Position numbers and translations under genes: made by a program. From positions 10,145 through 31,510 of the forward strand of contig DNSZ01000034.1 of NCBI GenBank assembly GCA_003500165.1: DNA of 21,366 bases, read 5' to 3'. Shown in pieces: positions 15,217-21,366 of this stretch. Position 1 is the stretch's first letter; each line of letters opens with the position of its first letter. A model generated the notes under the pieces. That model was not told where the DNA came from. It saw only the letters and a list, made by a program, of their open reading frames with translations, and did not search any database. Origin of the DNA: Paracoccaceae bacterium (lineage in GTDB: Bacteria; Pseudomonadota; Alphaproteobacteria; Rhodobacterales; Rhodobacteraceae).

Positions 15217-15873
15217 TCAGCCGGCCGTCAGCCCGGCGATTGCCGCGCGCAGGGTTGCCACGCCCTGGCCCGTTTCGGCCGAGGTCGCGATCACCTCGGG
15301 AAAGGCCGTGGGGTGGCGCGCAAGCTGCGCGCGCAGGCTGTCGAGTGCGGTGTCGAAGGCCCGGCCGCGGACCTTGTCGACCTTGGTCAGCACCGCCTGG
15401 AACGGCACCGCCGCGCGGTCGAACAGGGCCATGTAGGCCGCATCGACCGGCTTGGGGCCGTGCCGGGCATCGATCAGCAGGAAGGCGCGGCGCAGATTCG
15501 GGCGGCCGGCCAGATAGGCCCGCAACAGCGCCTGCCAGCGTTCGACCATGTCGCGCGGCGCCCGGGCATAGCCATAGCCGGGCAGATCGACGAGGTAATG
15601 GGTGTCGCCCAGGGTGAAGAGGTTGATTTCCTGTGTCCGCCCGGGGGTCGAGGATGTCCGCGCCAGCGCGCGCCGGGCGGTCAGCGCATTGATCAGGCTC
15701 GACTTGCCGACATTGGACCGGCCGGCGACGCAGACCTCCACCCGGTCGGGCGGCGGCAACCCGTCCATCGCGACGACGCCTTTCAGGAATTGCGGGTCGC
15801 CGGTCAGCAATTTGCGCCCGGCCTCGGCGGCGTCCGGCTCGGCTTCGGGGGCGAGGGGAAAGGCGGGCTTCAT
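15217..15873 (-). CDS. engB: Ribosome biogenesis GTP-binding protein YihA/YsxC
   Basis: A 218-residue cytoplasmic GTPase needed for late assembly of the large ribosomal subunit, and essential in many bacteria. G motifs are clear: G1 GRSNVGKSSLINAL (51-64), G2 TPGRTQEI (76-83), G3 DLPGYGYARAP (96-106), G4 LTKVDKV and G5 ATSAETGQG. The length is normal for alphaproteobacterial members. The ATG at 15873-15871 overlaps the stop of the preceding acetyltransferase remnant (ATGA), and its Shine-Dalgarno AGGAAG lies inside that remnant's last codons. It is the last gene of the yidC, MOSC, engB cluster, a gene order I associate with Rhodobacterales. Confidence 0.96.
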   Translation of the reverse strand: MKPAFPLAPEAEPDAAEAGRKLLTGDPQFLKGVVAMDGLPPPDRVEVCVAGRSNVGKSSLINALTARRALARTSSTPGRTQEINLFTLGDTHYLVDLPGYGYARAPRDMVERWQALLRAYLAGRPNLRRAFLLIDARHGPKPVDAAYMALFDRAAVPFQAVLTKVDKVRGRAFDTALDSLRAQLARHPTAFPEVIATSAETGQGVATLRAAIAGLTAG

Positions 15874-16157
15874 CGCGCGGCTTCCTGCGCCGCGATGTCT
15901 GCGCCCCAAATCGCGTCGAGATTGCGGTCGATCCGCTCGATCGGCCAGTCCCACCAGGCGACGGTCAACAGCCGGTCGCCGACGAAGTCGAAATGGTGCA
16001 GCACGTTGCGCGAAAAGAAATCGCCCGTGCCGTCGGCATCGTCGTAATAGGCATAGCGCCCGACCTGGACGTTTGACAGGCCCCTGGCCAGCGGTCGCAG
16101 GAAGCTGACCTGCGGCGCCCGCGGCATCGGGTGCGGCCGGTTCGGATCGGGCGCCAT
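15870..16157 (-). CDS. Internally deleted CatB/Vat-like xenobiotic acetyltransferase remnant
   Basis: A 95-residue open frame. Residues 1-63 match the start of CatB-related O-acetyltransferases: PHPMPRAPQVSFL, VGRYAYYDDADG and VLHHFDFVGDRL. Residues 64-95 match their extreme C-terminus: WWDWPIERIDRNLDAIWGAD. The left-handed beta-helix that normally lies between these parts, with hexapeptide repeats and the catalytic histidine, is absent. Family members are about 200-220 residues long, so some 110-120 codons appear to have been lost in frame, with the joint near 15965-15975. The product cannot be a working acetyltransferase. It starts on the MOSC stop codon (TGATG) and ends in an ATGA overlap with engB, whose ribosome-binding site it contains. 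It is either a decayed gene kept open for coupling, or a small protein with a new role. Confidence 0.75.
   Translation of the reverse strand: MAPDPNRPHPMPRAPQVSFLRPLARGLSNVQVGRYAYYDDADGTGDFFSRNVLHHFDFVGDRLLTVAWWDWPIERIDRNLDAIWGADIAAQEAAR
15881..15886 (-). promoter_or_regulatory. Ribosome-binding site of engB inside the acetyltransferase remnant
   Basis: AGGAAG on the minus strand, 7 bases before the engB ATG, a near-ideal spacing. It is made of the remnant's own Gln-Glu-Ala codons, so translation of engB depends on sequence that belongs to the broken gene. Confidence 0.6.
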
Positions 16158-16897
16158 CAGCCTGTCTTCACCGCGTCGCCGACGCGCACCGTGCCGGGGG
16201 CGGCGACGCGGGCATAGACGCCGAAATCGGTCGTGCCCTGGGCGTCTTCCAGCAGGCGGTTGGTGGCGGCATCGCGGCGACCGGTTTCGGGGTTTGCCTC
16301 GGGCGCGCGGCAACGGCCGATCGGCTCGGCAATGTCGAGCGGCACGCCGCCCACCGTCCAGCGCGCGCCGATGGCGTCGGCCTCCTCCCAGGGGGGCAGC
16401 CCCTCGACCCACAGATTGATGCGGAACCGCCGCGGGTCGAGCGCCATCCCGGCGCGCTGCGACAGCGCGCGCAGCGAGGACAGCGAGCCGATCGAAACAA
16501 AGGGGTCGGGCATGTCGGTCATGCCGTGGCCGGGCGCGCGGATCAGCCGGGCCGGCGCGGGCCGGTCGGCGGGCCAGATCGGCGTCACCCAGGCCATCAG
16601 GGCGTCCGCCTCGGTTTCGGGGGCGAAGCTCAGCGGCGGCCGTTCGGGATGGCGAAGCGCGATGCGACCATCCGCTTCGGTCCGCGCCGACACCGCGGCC
16701 AGGCCGGGGCCCGAAGCGACCACCAGAAAGTTGCGGCGCGGCTGCCAGGCGTCGCTGTCGGGCGCGGCGGCGTGCAACAGCGCCCAGGCCCGGTCGCCGA
16801 TCAGCGCGCCGTCGGGGGACAGTTCCGCCGCGTCCAGCGCCTCGGCGCCGATCCCCTTCACCGGGTGGCGCCAGATCGCGGCCAGACGCGCGGTCAT
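16157..16897 (-). CDS. MOSC domain-containing protein
   Basis: A 246-residue protein with an N-terminal beta-barrel (starting MTARLAAIWRHPVKGIGAEAL) followed by a MOSC domain, the sulfur-carrier domain related to the C-terminus of molybdenum cofactor sulfurase and to YcbX and YiiM. Family signs are the GDRAWALLH block, FRINLWVEGLPPWEE and the C-terminal IGRCRAPEANPETGRRD, which holds the conserved Cys, followed by DFGVYARV. It probably handles molybdenum-cofactor-linked sulfur or detoxifies N-hydroxylated compounds; the true substrate is unknown. It overlaps yidC by 4 bases (ATGA) and the acetyltransferase remnant by 1 base, so it sits in a single operon with yidC and engB. Confidence 0.87.
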   Translation of the reverse strand: MTARLAAIWRHPVKGIGAEALDAAELSPDGALIGDRAWALLHAAAPDSDAWQPRRNFLVVASGPGLAAVSARTEADGRIALRHPERPPLSFAPETEADALMAWVTPIWPADRPAPARLIRAPGHGMTDMPDPFVSIGSLSSLRALSQRAGMALDPRRFRINLWVEGLPPWEEADAIGARWTVGGVPLDIAEPIGRCRAPEANPETGRRDAATNRLLEDAQGTTDFGVYARVAAPGTVRVGDAVKTG

Positions 16898-18969
16898 CCC
16901 TTTCGGCGGCGCGCGCGGGACTTCTTGCGCCGTTGCTGCGTGCGGGGGTGCGGCCGCGGCGCGGCGGCCGGTGGCGCGGGCTTGGCCGGGTCGTCTGCCC
17001 GTGTCGCGGGCTGGGCTTCGGCATCGGCGGCGTCGGCGTTCGGTGCCGCGGGTTCCTCTGCCGCCGGCGCGGCCTTGGCCGGTGCCGGATTGTCCGGCTC
17101 GGCCTTGGGTTTGGGCTTCTTCACGCTCGCCTTGATGTTGCCGAACACGTCGGGCCTGTAGCCATGGCTGCGCATGATCGCGTATTGCTGCACGAAGGTG
17201 ATGACGTTGTTCGATATCCAGTACAGCACCAAGCCGCTGGCGAACCCGCCCAGCATGAACATGAACACCCACGGCATCCAGTTGAAGATCATCGCCTGCG
17301 TCGGGTCGGTCGGCGCCGGGTTGAGCTTCATCTGCAGCCACATGGTGATCCCCAGCATCAGCGGCAGGATGCCGATGAGGATCAGCGCCAGGAACGAGCC
17401 TGGCACCGGCGCGCCCCAGGGCAACAGCCCGAACAGGTTGGCGATCGAGGTCGGGTCGGGCGCCGACAGGTCGCGGAACGGACCGAACCAGGCCGCGTGG
17501 CGCAATTCGATGGTGACGAAGATCACCTTGTAGAGCGAGAAGAAGATCGGGATCTGCAGAAGGATCGGCAAACAGCCGGCGGCCGGGTTCACCTTCTCCT
17601 TCTTGTAAAGTTCCATCATCCCGACCTGAAGCTTCTGGCGGTCGTCGCCGGCGCGCTCCTTCAGCTTCTCCATCTCGGGCTGGAGTTCCTTCATCTTCGC
17701 CATCGAGGCGTAGGATTTGTACGCGAGCGGGAACAGCAGCACCTTGAGGAACAGCGTCAGCCCGATGATCGACCAGCCCATATTGCCGATGAATCCGTGC
17801 AGCCAGTGCAGCGCCAGAAAGATCGGCTTGGTCAGGAACCAGAACCAGCCCCAGTCGATGGCGTCGACAAAGCGGTCGATCTGCGGCCGATCGGGGTCGG
17901 GCCCGGCGCCCAGCAGCCGCGACAGGCTGCCCGGATCGTTCTGATAGTAACGCAGCGCCTCCCATTCCTTGGCGCCCGCGAAAAGCCGTGTCTCGATCGC
18001 GGCGGTCTCGCCGGGGGCGACTTGCAGCTCGGGCAGGACGACATTGGCCTCGTAAAGGTCGGAGCGTTCGAAATACTTCGCCGTGGAGCGGAACGGGGTG
18101 CCCGGCATCGGCACCAGGGTCGTCATCCAGTAGTGATCGGTGAAACCGATCCAGCCATTCTCCTGCACCTCGATGCGCTCGGCCGGCGCCGACTCGCGGA
18201 CATCGACCGTGTAATCGGTCATGTCGTCATAGCTCGCCTCTTCGAGTTCGCCGTCGGAGGCGCGCACCATCCCTTCATGGAGGATGAAGAAATTCTTCAT
18301 ATCGGCCGGCTCGCCATGTCGGCGCAACAGGCCATAGGGCCGCATCGAGACCGCCATGTCGCCGACATTCTCCACCGACTGATCGACGGTGAACATGTAG
18401 TCCTCGTCAATCGAGATCGTGCGGCGAAAGATCAGCCCGGCACCGTTGTCCCAGACAAGTGTCACCGGCGCGCCGACCGACAGCGTGTCGCCGGTCTCGA
18501 CGGCCCAATCGGTGGCCGTGCCCGGCAGAAGCGCCGGGTCGACCGGCCCGCCCGTCCAGCCGAACATCGCGTAATAGGCGTTCGGGGCGCCCTGGGGCGA
18601 AAACAGTTTCACCAGCGGCGAGTCGGGATCGACCGTCTCGCGGTAGTCCTTGAGCGACAGATCGTCGATGCGCCCGCCCACCAGCGACAGCGACCCGATC
18701 AGCCGGGGCGTGTCGATGGCGATGCGCGGGGCGGCGGCCAGCGCCTCGGCCCGGCTCCGTTCGGCCGACACCGCCACATCGGGCGGCGTGCCACCGCCGG
18801 TGCCCGGCGGCGTCGTTGCCCCGCCCGGTGTGGCCGGTTCGCCCTGGGCAAGTTCGGTCGGCGCCGGTGCCTCGGGCGGCGGCGCGGGCGGAAACAGCGT
18901 GTACCAGATCAGCAGCACACCCATGCTCAGCACGGTGGCCAGCAGCAATCGCCGGTTCTGATCGTCCAT
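16894..18969 (-). CDS. yidC: Membrane protein insertase YidC
   Basis: A 691-residue inner-membrane insertase that places proteins in the membrane alone or together with SecYEG. It has the Gram-negative layout: N-terminal membrane anchor (MDDQNRRLLLATVLSMGVLL), a Pro/Gly/Thr-rich linker (about 27-65), a large periplasmic domain with YFERSDLYEANVVLPEL, then the conserved core. The core contains LKVLLFPLAYKSYASMAKMK (about 405-425), a charged cytoplasmic helical hairpin, AAGCLPILLQIPIFFSLYKV and LYWISNNVITFVQQ. A tail of about 90 residues, rich in Ala, Pro, Lys and Arg and ending RRKKSRARRRKG, is longer than in most relatives I recall and could help bind the ribosome. ATG 18969 gives the standard start. 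It heads the yidC, MOSC, remnant, engB operon. Confidence 0.97.
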   Translation of the reverse strand: MDDQNRRLLLATVLSMGVLLIWYTLFPPAPPPEAPAPTELAQGEPATPGGATTPPGTGGGTPPDVAVSAERSRAEALAAAPRIAIDTPRLIGSLSLVGGRIDDLSLKDYRETVDPDSPLVKLFSPQGAPNAYYAMFGWTGGPVDPALLPGTATDWAVETGDTLSVGAPVTLVWDNGAGLIFRRTISIDEDYMFTVDQSVENVGDMAVSMRPYGLLRRHGEPADMKNFFILHEGMVRASDGELEEASYDDMTDYTVDVRESAPAERIEVQENGWIGFTDHYWMTTLVPMPGTPFRSTAKYFERSDLYEANVVLPELQVAPGETAAIETRLFAGAKEWEALRYYQNDPGSLSRLLGAGPDPDRPQIDRFVDAIDWGWFWFLTKPIFLALHWLHGFIGNMGWSIIGLTLFLKVLLFPLAYKSYASMAKMKELQPEMEKLKERAGDDRQKLQVGMMELYKKEKVNPAAGCLPILLQIPIFFSLYKVIFVTIELRHAAWFGPFRDLSAPDPTSIANLFGLLPWGAPVPGSFLALILIGILPLMLGITMWLQMKLNPAPTDPTQAMIFNWMPWVFMFMLGGFASGLVLYWISNNVITFVQQYAIMRSHGYRPDVFGNIKASVKKPKPKAEPDNPAPAKAAPAAEEPAAPNADAADAEAQPATRADDPAKPAPPAAAPRPHPRTQQRRKKSRARRRKG

Positions 18970-19042
18970 TTTCGTTGGAGTCCCCTGACGGCGCAATCCC
19001 GGGGGTTCAACAGATACGGCCGTCGAAGGTCAAGCGGTTTCC

Positions 19043-19055
19043 CGGCCGAAGGCCG
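19043..19055 (-). terminator. Small hairpin after the GGDEF/EAL gene
   Basis: A 5-bp stem, CGGCC / GGCCG, with a 3-base loop, 17 bases after the stop codon of the c-di-GMP gene and about 75 bases before yidC. There is no T-run. It is a weak candidate transcript end. A TTGACC box (19028-19033) just beyond it might belong to a yidC promoter, but no convincing -10 box was found at the right distance. Confidence 0.22.
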
Positions 19056-19071
19056 ACATCGCCCGCGCCGC

Positions 19072-20673
19072 CTAGCCGGTTCCGGTTCCGCTGCGCGGCG
19101 GGCGGTTCTTCAGGCTGCGGCCATAGCTTTCGATCCAGCCGGGTACCTTGGCGGCGGGCATCGGTCGGGCGACGGCAAAGCCCTGCACGCAGGCGCAGCC
19201 CATCTCGGCCAACAGCGCCGTCTCGGCGGGCGATTCGACGCCTTCGGCGATCGCCTCGATCCCCAGCGTGGTGGCCAGCCGGATGATGCCGGCGACGGCC
19301 GCGCGCTGGCCGGCATCGGTTTCCATCCCGGCGACAAAGCTGCGGTCGATCTTGATCCGATCGGTGCGAAAGCGGCAGATCGTCGCGATGCTCGCCCGCC
19401 CGGTCCCGAAATCGTCAAGGTCGAGGCGAAAGCCGAAATCCTTCAGCCCGTGCAGATTGCGCGCCACCCCGTCGGCATCGGCGTCGGCATCGCCGGCGGT
19501 GTCCCATACCGGGCCCAGCAGGGATTCCTTGATCTCGATCGCCACCCGGCACGGATCGACCTCGTGGCGGTCGGTCTCCCATTTCAGGCGGTCGCAGAAC
19601 CCGGTATCGCGCAACTCGTTGGTCGACAGGTTGATGGCAACGCCCGGCACGCCAAGCTCGGCCTTGTCCCAGGCCTTCAGCGCCGTCAGGGATTGCGCCA
19701 GCATCGCCTCGCCCAGCCGCGGCTCGGCTTCGGCCGCGGCCAGTGCGCGCAGAAAGCGGTCGGGCGTCAGGATGCCCTCATCGGGGTGCTCCCAGCGGGC
19801 CAGCGCCTCGAACCCCGCCAGCGCGCCGGTCTGCGCGTCGATCTGGGGCTGGAACCAGGCCTTGAACTCGCCCCGGACGAGCGCCGCGTCGAGGTCGGCG
19901 GACAGCGCCCGGTGCTTGCGGCTTTCGCGCCGCATCCGGGGCGAGTAGTTGGCGATCGCCCCGCGGCCGTTGCGGCGCGCCTCGACCATTGCCTCCTCGG
20001 CCGCCTGCAGCATCGCGGGGGCGGTGTTTTCGGGCGCCCGCCCGGCCAGGCACAGGCCGATCGACACCGTCAGATGCAGCTCGGTCTGGTCAAGCGGGAT
20101 CGGCGCGGCAAGCGCGTCGCGCAGCCGCCCGGCCGTGGCCATCACGTTCTCGAATTCGGCGCGGGCGAGTGGCGACAGGACGACCGCGAAACGGTCGCCG
20201 GCGATCCGCGTCGCCACATCCTCGGCCCGGATCGCCTCGGAAATCCGGGCGGCCGCGACCTTCAGGATCGCATCGCCCGCATCGATGCCGAAGCGTTCGT
20301 TGACATGGCGAAAGCGGTCGATGTCGATGACCAGGATGGCGCACATCTTGCCCGTGGTCCGGACCGAGGTCAGGAACGCGGCCAGCCGCGCCAATGCCGC
20401 GTCGCGCGGCGGCAAGCCGGTCAGCGGGTCGGCCGCCGCGTCGGCCCGATCGGGGGCGGCGGCGGTCGCCTTGTCGGCCGCCCCCGCGCCCGGCGCCGGC
20501 ATCAGCGCCTGAACCGCGACCAGCAGCGGAAACAGCACCGAGACGACAAACAGCACGGCGTCCTGCCCGATCCACCAGGCGACCGCCACCATCAGTGGCA
20601 CCACCCCCACCACCGGGCTGTGCAACAGGCGCGTCAGGCGGTCGGCGGGCGCCGGGGGCGGTTGGTTTGCCAA
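19072..20673 (-). CDS. Membrane c-di-GMP phosphodiesterase with degenerate GGDEF and intact EAL domain, TTG start
   Basis: A 533-residue inner-membrane signalling protein predicted to degrade cyclic di-GMP. Two hydrophobic segments (about 20-36 and 38-58) are followed by a GGDEF domain (about 82-245) whose active-site motif reads RIAGDRFAVVL: A158, G159, D160, R161, F162. The catalytic Glu is replaced by Arg, so it should not make c-di-GMP. The EAL domain (about 262-515) keeps all key residues: E289 in FEALARW, N348 in INLS, E380 in EIKES, D420 and D421 in LDDFGTG, K441 in IKID, E477 in EGVE and Q498. The start codon is TTG (20673-20671) with AGGA 6 bases upstream. The next in-frame ATG would remove part of the first membrane segment. 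There is no separate input domain, so the membrane anchor or GGDEF remnant probably senses the signal. Confidence 0.9.
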   Translation of the reverse strand: MANQPPPAPADRLTRLLHSPVVGVVPLMVAVAWWIGQDAVLFVVSVLFPLLVAVQALMPAPGAGAADKATAAAPDRADAAADPLTGLPPRDAALARLAAFLTSVRTTGKMCAILVIDIDRFRHVNERFGIDAGDAILKVAAARISEAIRAEDVATRIAGDRFAVVLSPLARAEFENVMATAGRLRDALAAPIPLDQTELHLTVSIGLCLAGRAPENTAPAMLQAAEEAMVEARRNGRGAIANYSPRMRRESRKHRALSADLDAALVRGEFKAWFQPQIDAQTGALAGFEALARWEHPDEGILTPDRFLRALAAAEAEPRLGEAMLAQSLTALKAWDKAELGVPGVAINLSTNELRDTGFCDRLKWETDRHEVDPCRVAIEIKESLLGPVWDTAGDADADADGVARNLHGLKDFGFRLDLDDFGTGRASIATICRFRTDRIKIDRSFVAGMETDAGQRAAVAGIIRLATTLGIEAIAEGVESPAETALLAEMGCACVQGFAVARPMPAAKVPGWIESYGRSLKNRPPRSGTGTG

Positions 20674-20679
20674 GGCGTT

Positions 20680-20683
20680 TCCT
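20680..20683 (-). promoter_or_regulatory. Ribosome-binding site supporting the TTG start of the c-di-GMP gene
   Basis: AGGA within AAAGGAAA on the minus strand, 6 bases before the TTG. No ATG or GTG lies at a comparable distance, so this site decides the start. Confidence 0.5.
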
Positions 20684-20815
20684 TTCGCCGGGCGGGAGAC
20701 AACTGCCTCGCACCCTTGCGCGAAAACCTCGCCCCGGGGTTAATGCCGCCCGGTCATTCGTGTCGAATTGTTCCGGTTCCGTGTGCGTACCCTGCCGGCG
20801 CGGCGCCCCGTCGCA

Positions 20816-21366
20816 CTAGCGGAAGACATCGGCGAGCGTGTCGACCCCGACCCCATCCTTGATCGCGCGCAGCCGCGCGTAGAGCAGCGAGACCATGACA
20901 TTGGTAAAGCCATAGGCGATCGCTGAAATCGCCGCGACGAGGGCGGTCAGGATCAATCCTTCGACCGGGCCCGGCTCGCCCACGTCGAAGACGGCAAGCG
21001 AGCCCCCCAGGACGATCGCGCCGAGCGCAGCGGCGAGGCCGAGGGCGATCAGCCACATGATCAGGAACAGACCGAGGATCGGCCAGCGATAGCCCCGGGT
21101 CAGTTCCGCGCTGCGCGCTAGCGCCCCGGACCCGGCCCGTTCGATCACCACGGCAGGCACAACGACCGAGAAGACGGCGATAAGCCACAGACCGGGAACG
21201 ACCAGCGCAAGAATACCAAGGCCGATCAGGATCTGGACAAGCAGACTGACCAGAAACAGCGGCACGATCACCGACAGCGCCGCACCGATATAGCCGCGCA
21301 TCCGCAGCGGCCGCCCAAGCTTGGCGTCATAGGCCAGCAGCACGGTGACGGCCACGGCGAGGCCAT
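20816..21366 (-). CDS. Multi-pass membrane protein, GDPD-membrane-domain-like (partial, N-terminus beyond window)
   Basis: At least 183 residues of a polytopic inner-membrane protein are visible, with about four hydrophobic segments. The stretch LVVPGLWLIAVFSVVVPAVV followed by IERAGSGALARSAELTRGYRWPILGLFL resembles the membrane domain found beside glycerophosphoryl diester phosphodiesterases (PF10110-like) and YciC-like proteins. There, an amphipathic SxxLTRG helix lies between two membrane spans. The C-terminus ends RLRAIKDGVGVDTLADVFR. The frame is open to the window edge with no convincing start (a GTG at 21355 lies inside a hydrophobic run), so the true start is outside. The function is unknown. 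It is on the same strand as the c-di-GMP gene but 142 bases away. Confidence 0.75.
   Translation of the reverse strand, partial: GLAVAVTVLLAYDAKLGRPLRMRGYIGAALSVIVPLFLVSLLVQILIGLGILALVVPGLWLIAVFSVVVPAVVIERAGSGALARSAELTRGYRWPILGLFLIMWLIALGLAAALGAIVLGGSLAVFDVGEPGPVEGLILTALVAAISAIAYGFTNVMVSLLYARLRAIKDGVGVDTLADVFR

Noticed and set aside
16933..20862. Very long plus-strand open frame (about 1300 codons) opposite yidC and the c-di-GMP gene
   Set aside because: It is antisense to two well-identified genes and gives an Arg/His/Gln/Gly-rich translation with no domain. Such frames are common in GC-rich genomes because stop codons are rare in that frame.
1..21366. CRISPR array, tRNA, rRNA, insertion sequence, prophage or defence island
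   Set aside because: No regularly spaced repeats, clover-leaf sequences, transposase, integrase or phage genes, and no defence-type domains were recognised on either strand.

Overview
The window is high-GC, densely coded DNA that looks like an alphaproteobacterial chromosome, most likely Rhodobacterales (Paracoccaceae or Roseobacteraceae). This rests on the yidC, MOSC, engB gene cluster, a Hint_2-type Hint-domain protein, a DUF427 protein, and a Na/Pi cotransporter followed by a small coiled-coil protein. These are family-level resemblances from memory; no search was run. No rRNA, tRNA, insertion sequence, prophage gene or CRISPR array was seen, and no gene-free stretch is longer than about 250 bases.

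Left part (1-5885): accD runs off the left edge on the minus strand. Divergent from it is a Na/phosphate cotransporter with a PhoU-like tail, overlapping a small coiled-coil protein. A hairpin then separates these from a convergent Tat-exported 2',3'-cyclic nucleotide phosphodiesterase/3'-nucleotidase (cpdB). A DUF427 gene is divergent from cpdB. A Hint-domain protein (6048-7118, plus) follows after a strong hairpin and an AT-rich promoter-like stretch.

Middle part (7179-15142, all minus): a tightly packed carbohydrate operon. Its transcription order is Gfo/Idh/MocA oxidoreductase, PHP-type (CehA/McbA-like) metallohydrolase, solute-binding protein, two permeases, MalK-type ATPase, SIS-domain isomerase. 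Most junctions are 4-base overlaps (GTGA or ATGA). The exception is the binding protein/permease junction, where a very stable GC hairpin sits. The genes look like a complete import and processing route for an unidentified sugar or sugar derivative. The transporter resembles the trehalose/maltose ThuEFGK type, but the enzymes suggest something more complex than a plain disaccharide. No regulator is in the window.

Right part (15217-21366, all minus): yidC, a MOSC protein, a short gene and engB form an overlapping operon. The short gene (15870-16157) is the most striking single feature. It is a CatB/Vat-like xenobiotic acetyltransferase that has lost its whole central beta-helix by an in-frame deletion, while its end still carries the ribosome-binding site and ATGA overlap of the essential engB. 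Upstream of yidC lies a membrane protein with a degenerate GGDEF and an intact EAL domain (c-di-GMP phosphodiesterase, TTG start). Beyond it a multi-pass membrane protein runs off the right edge.
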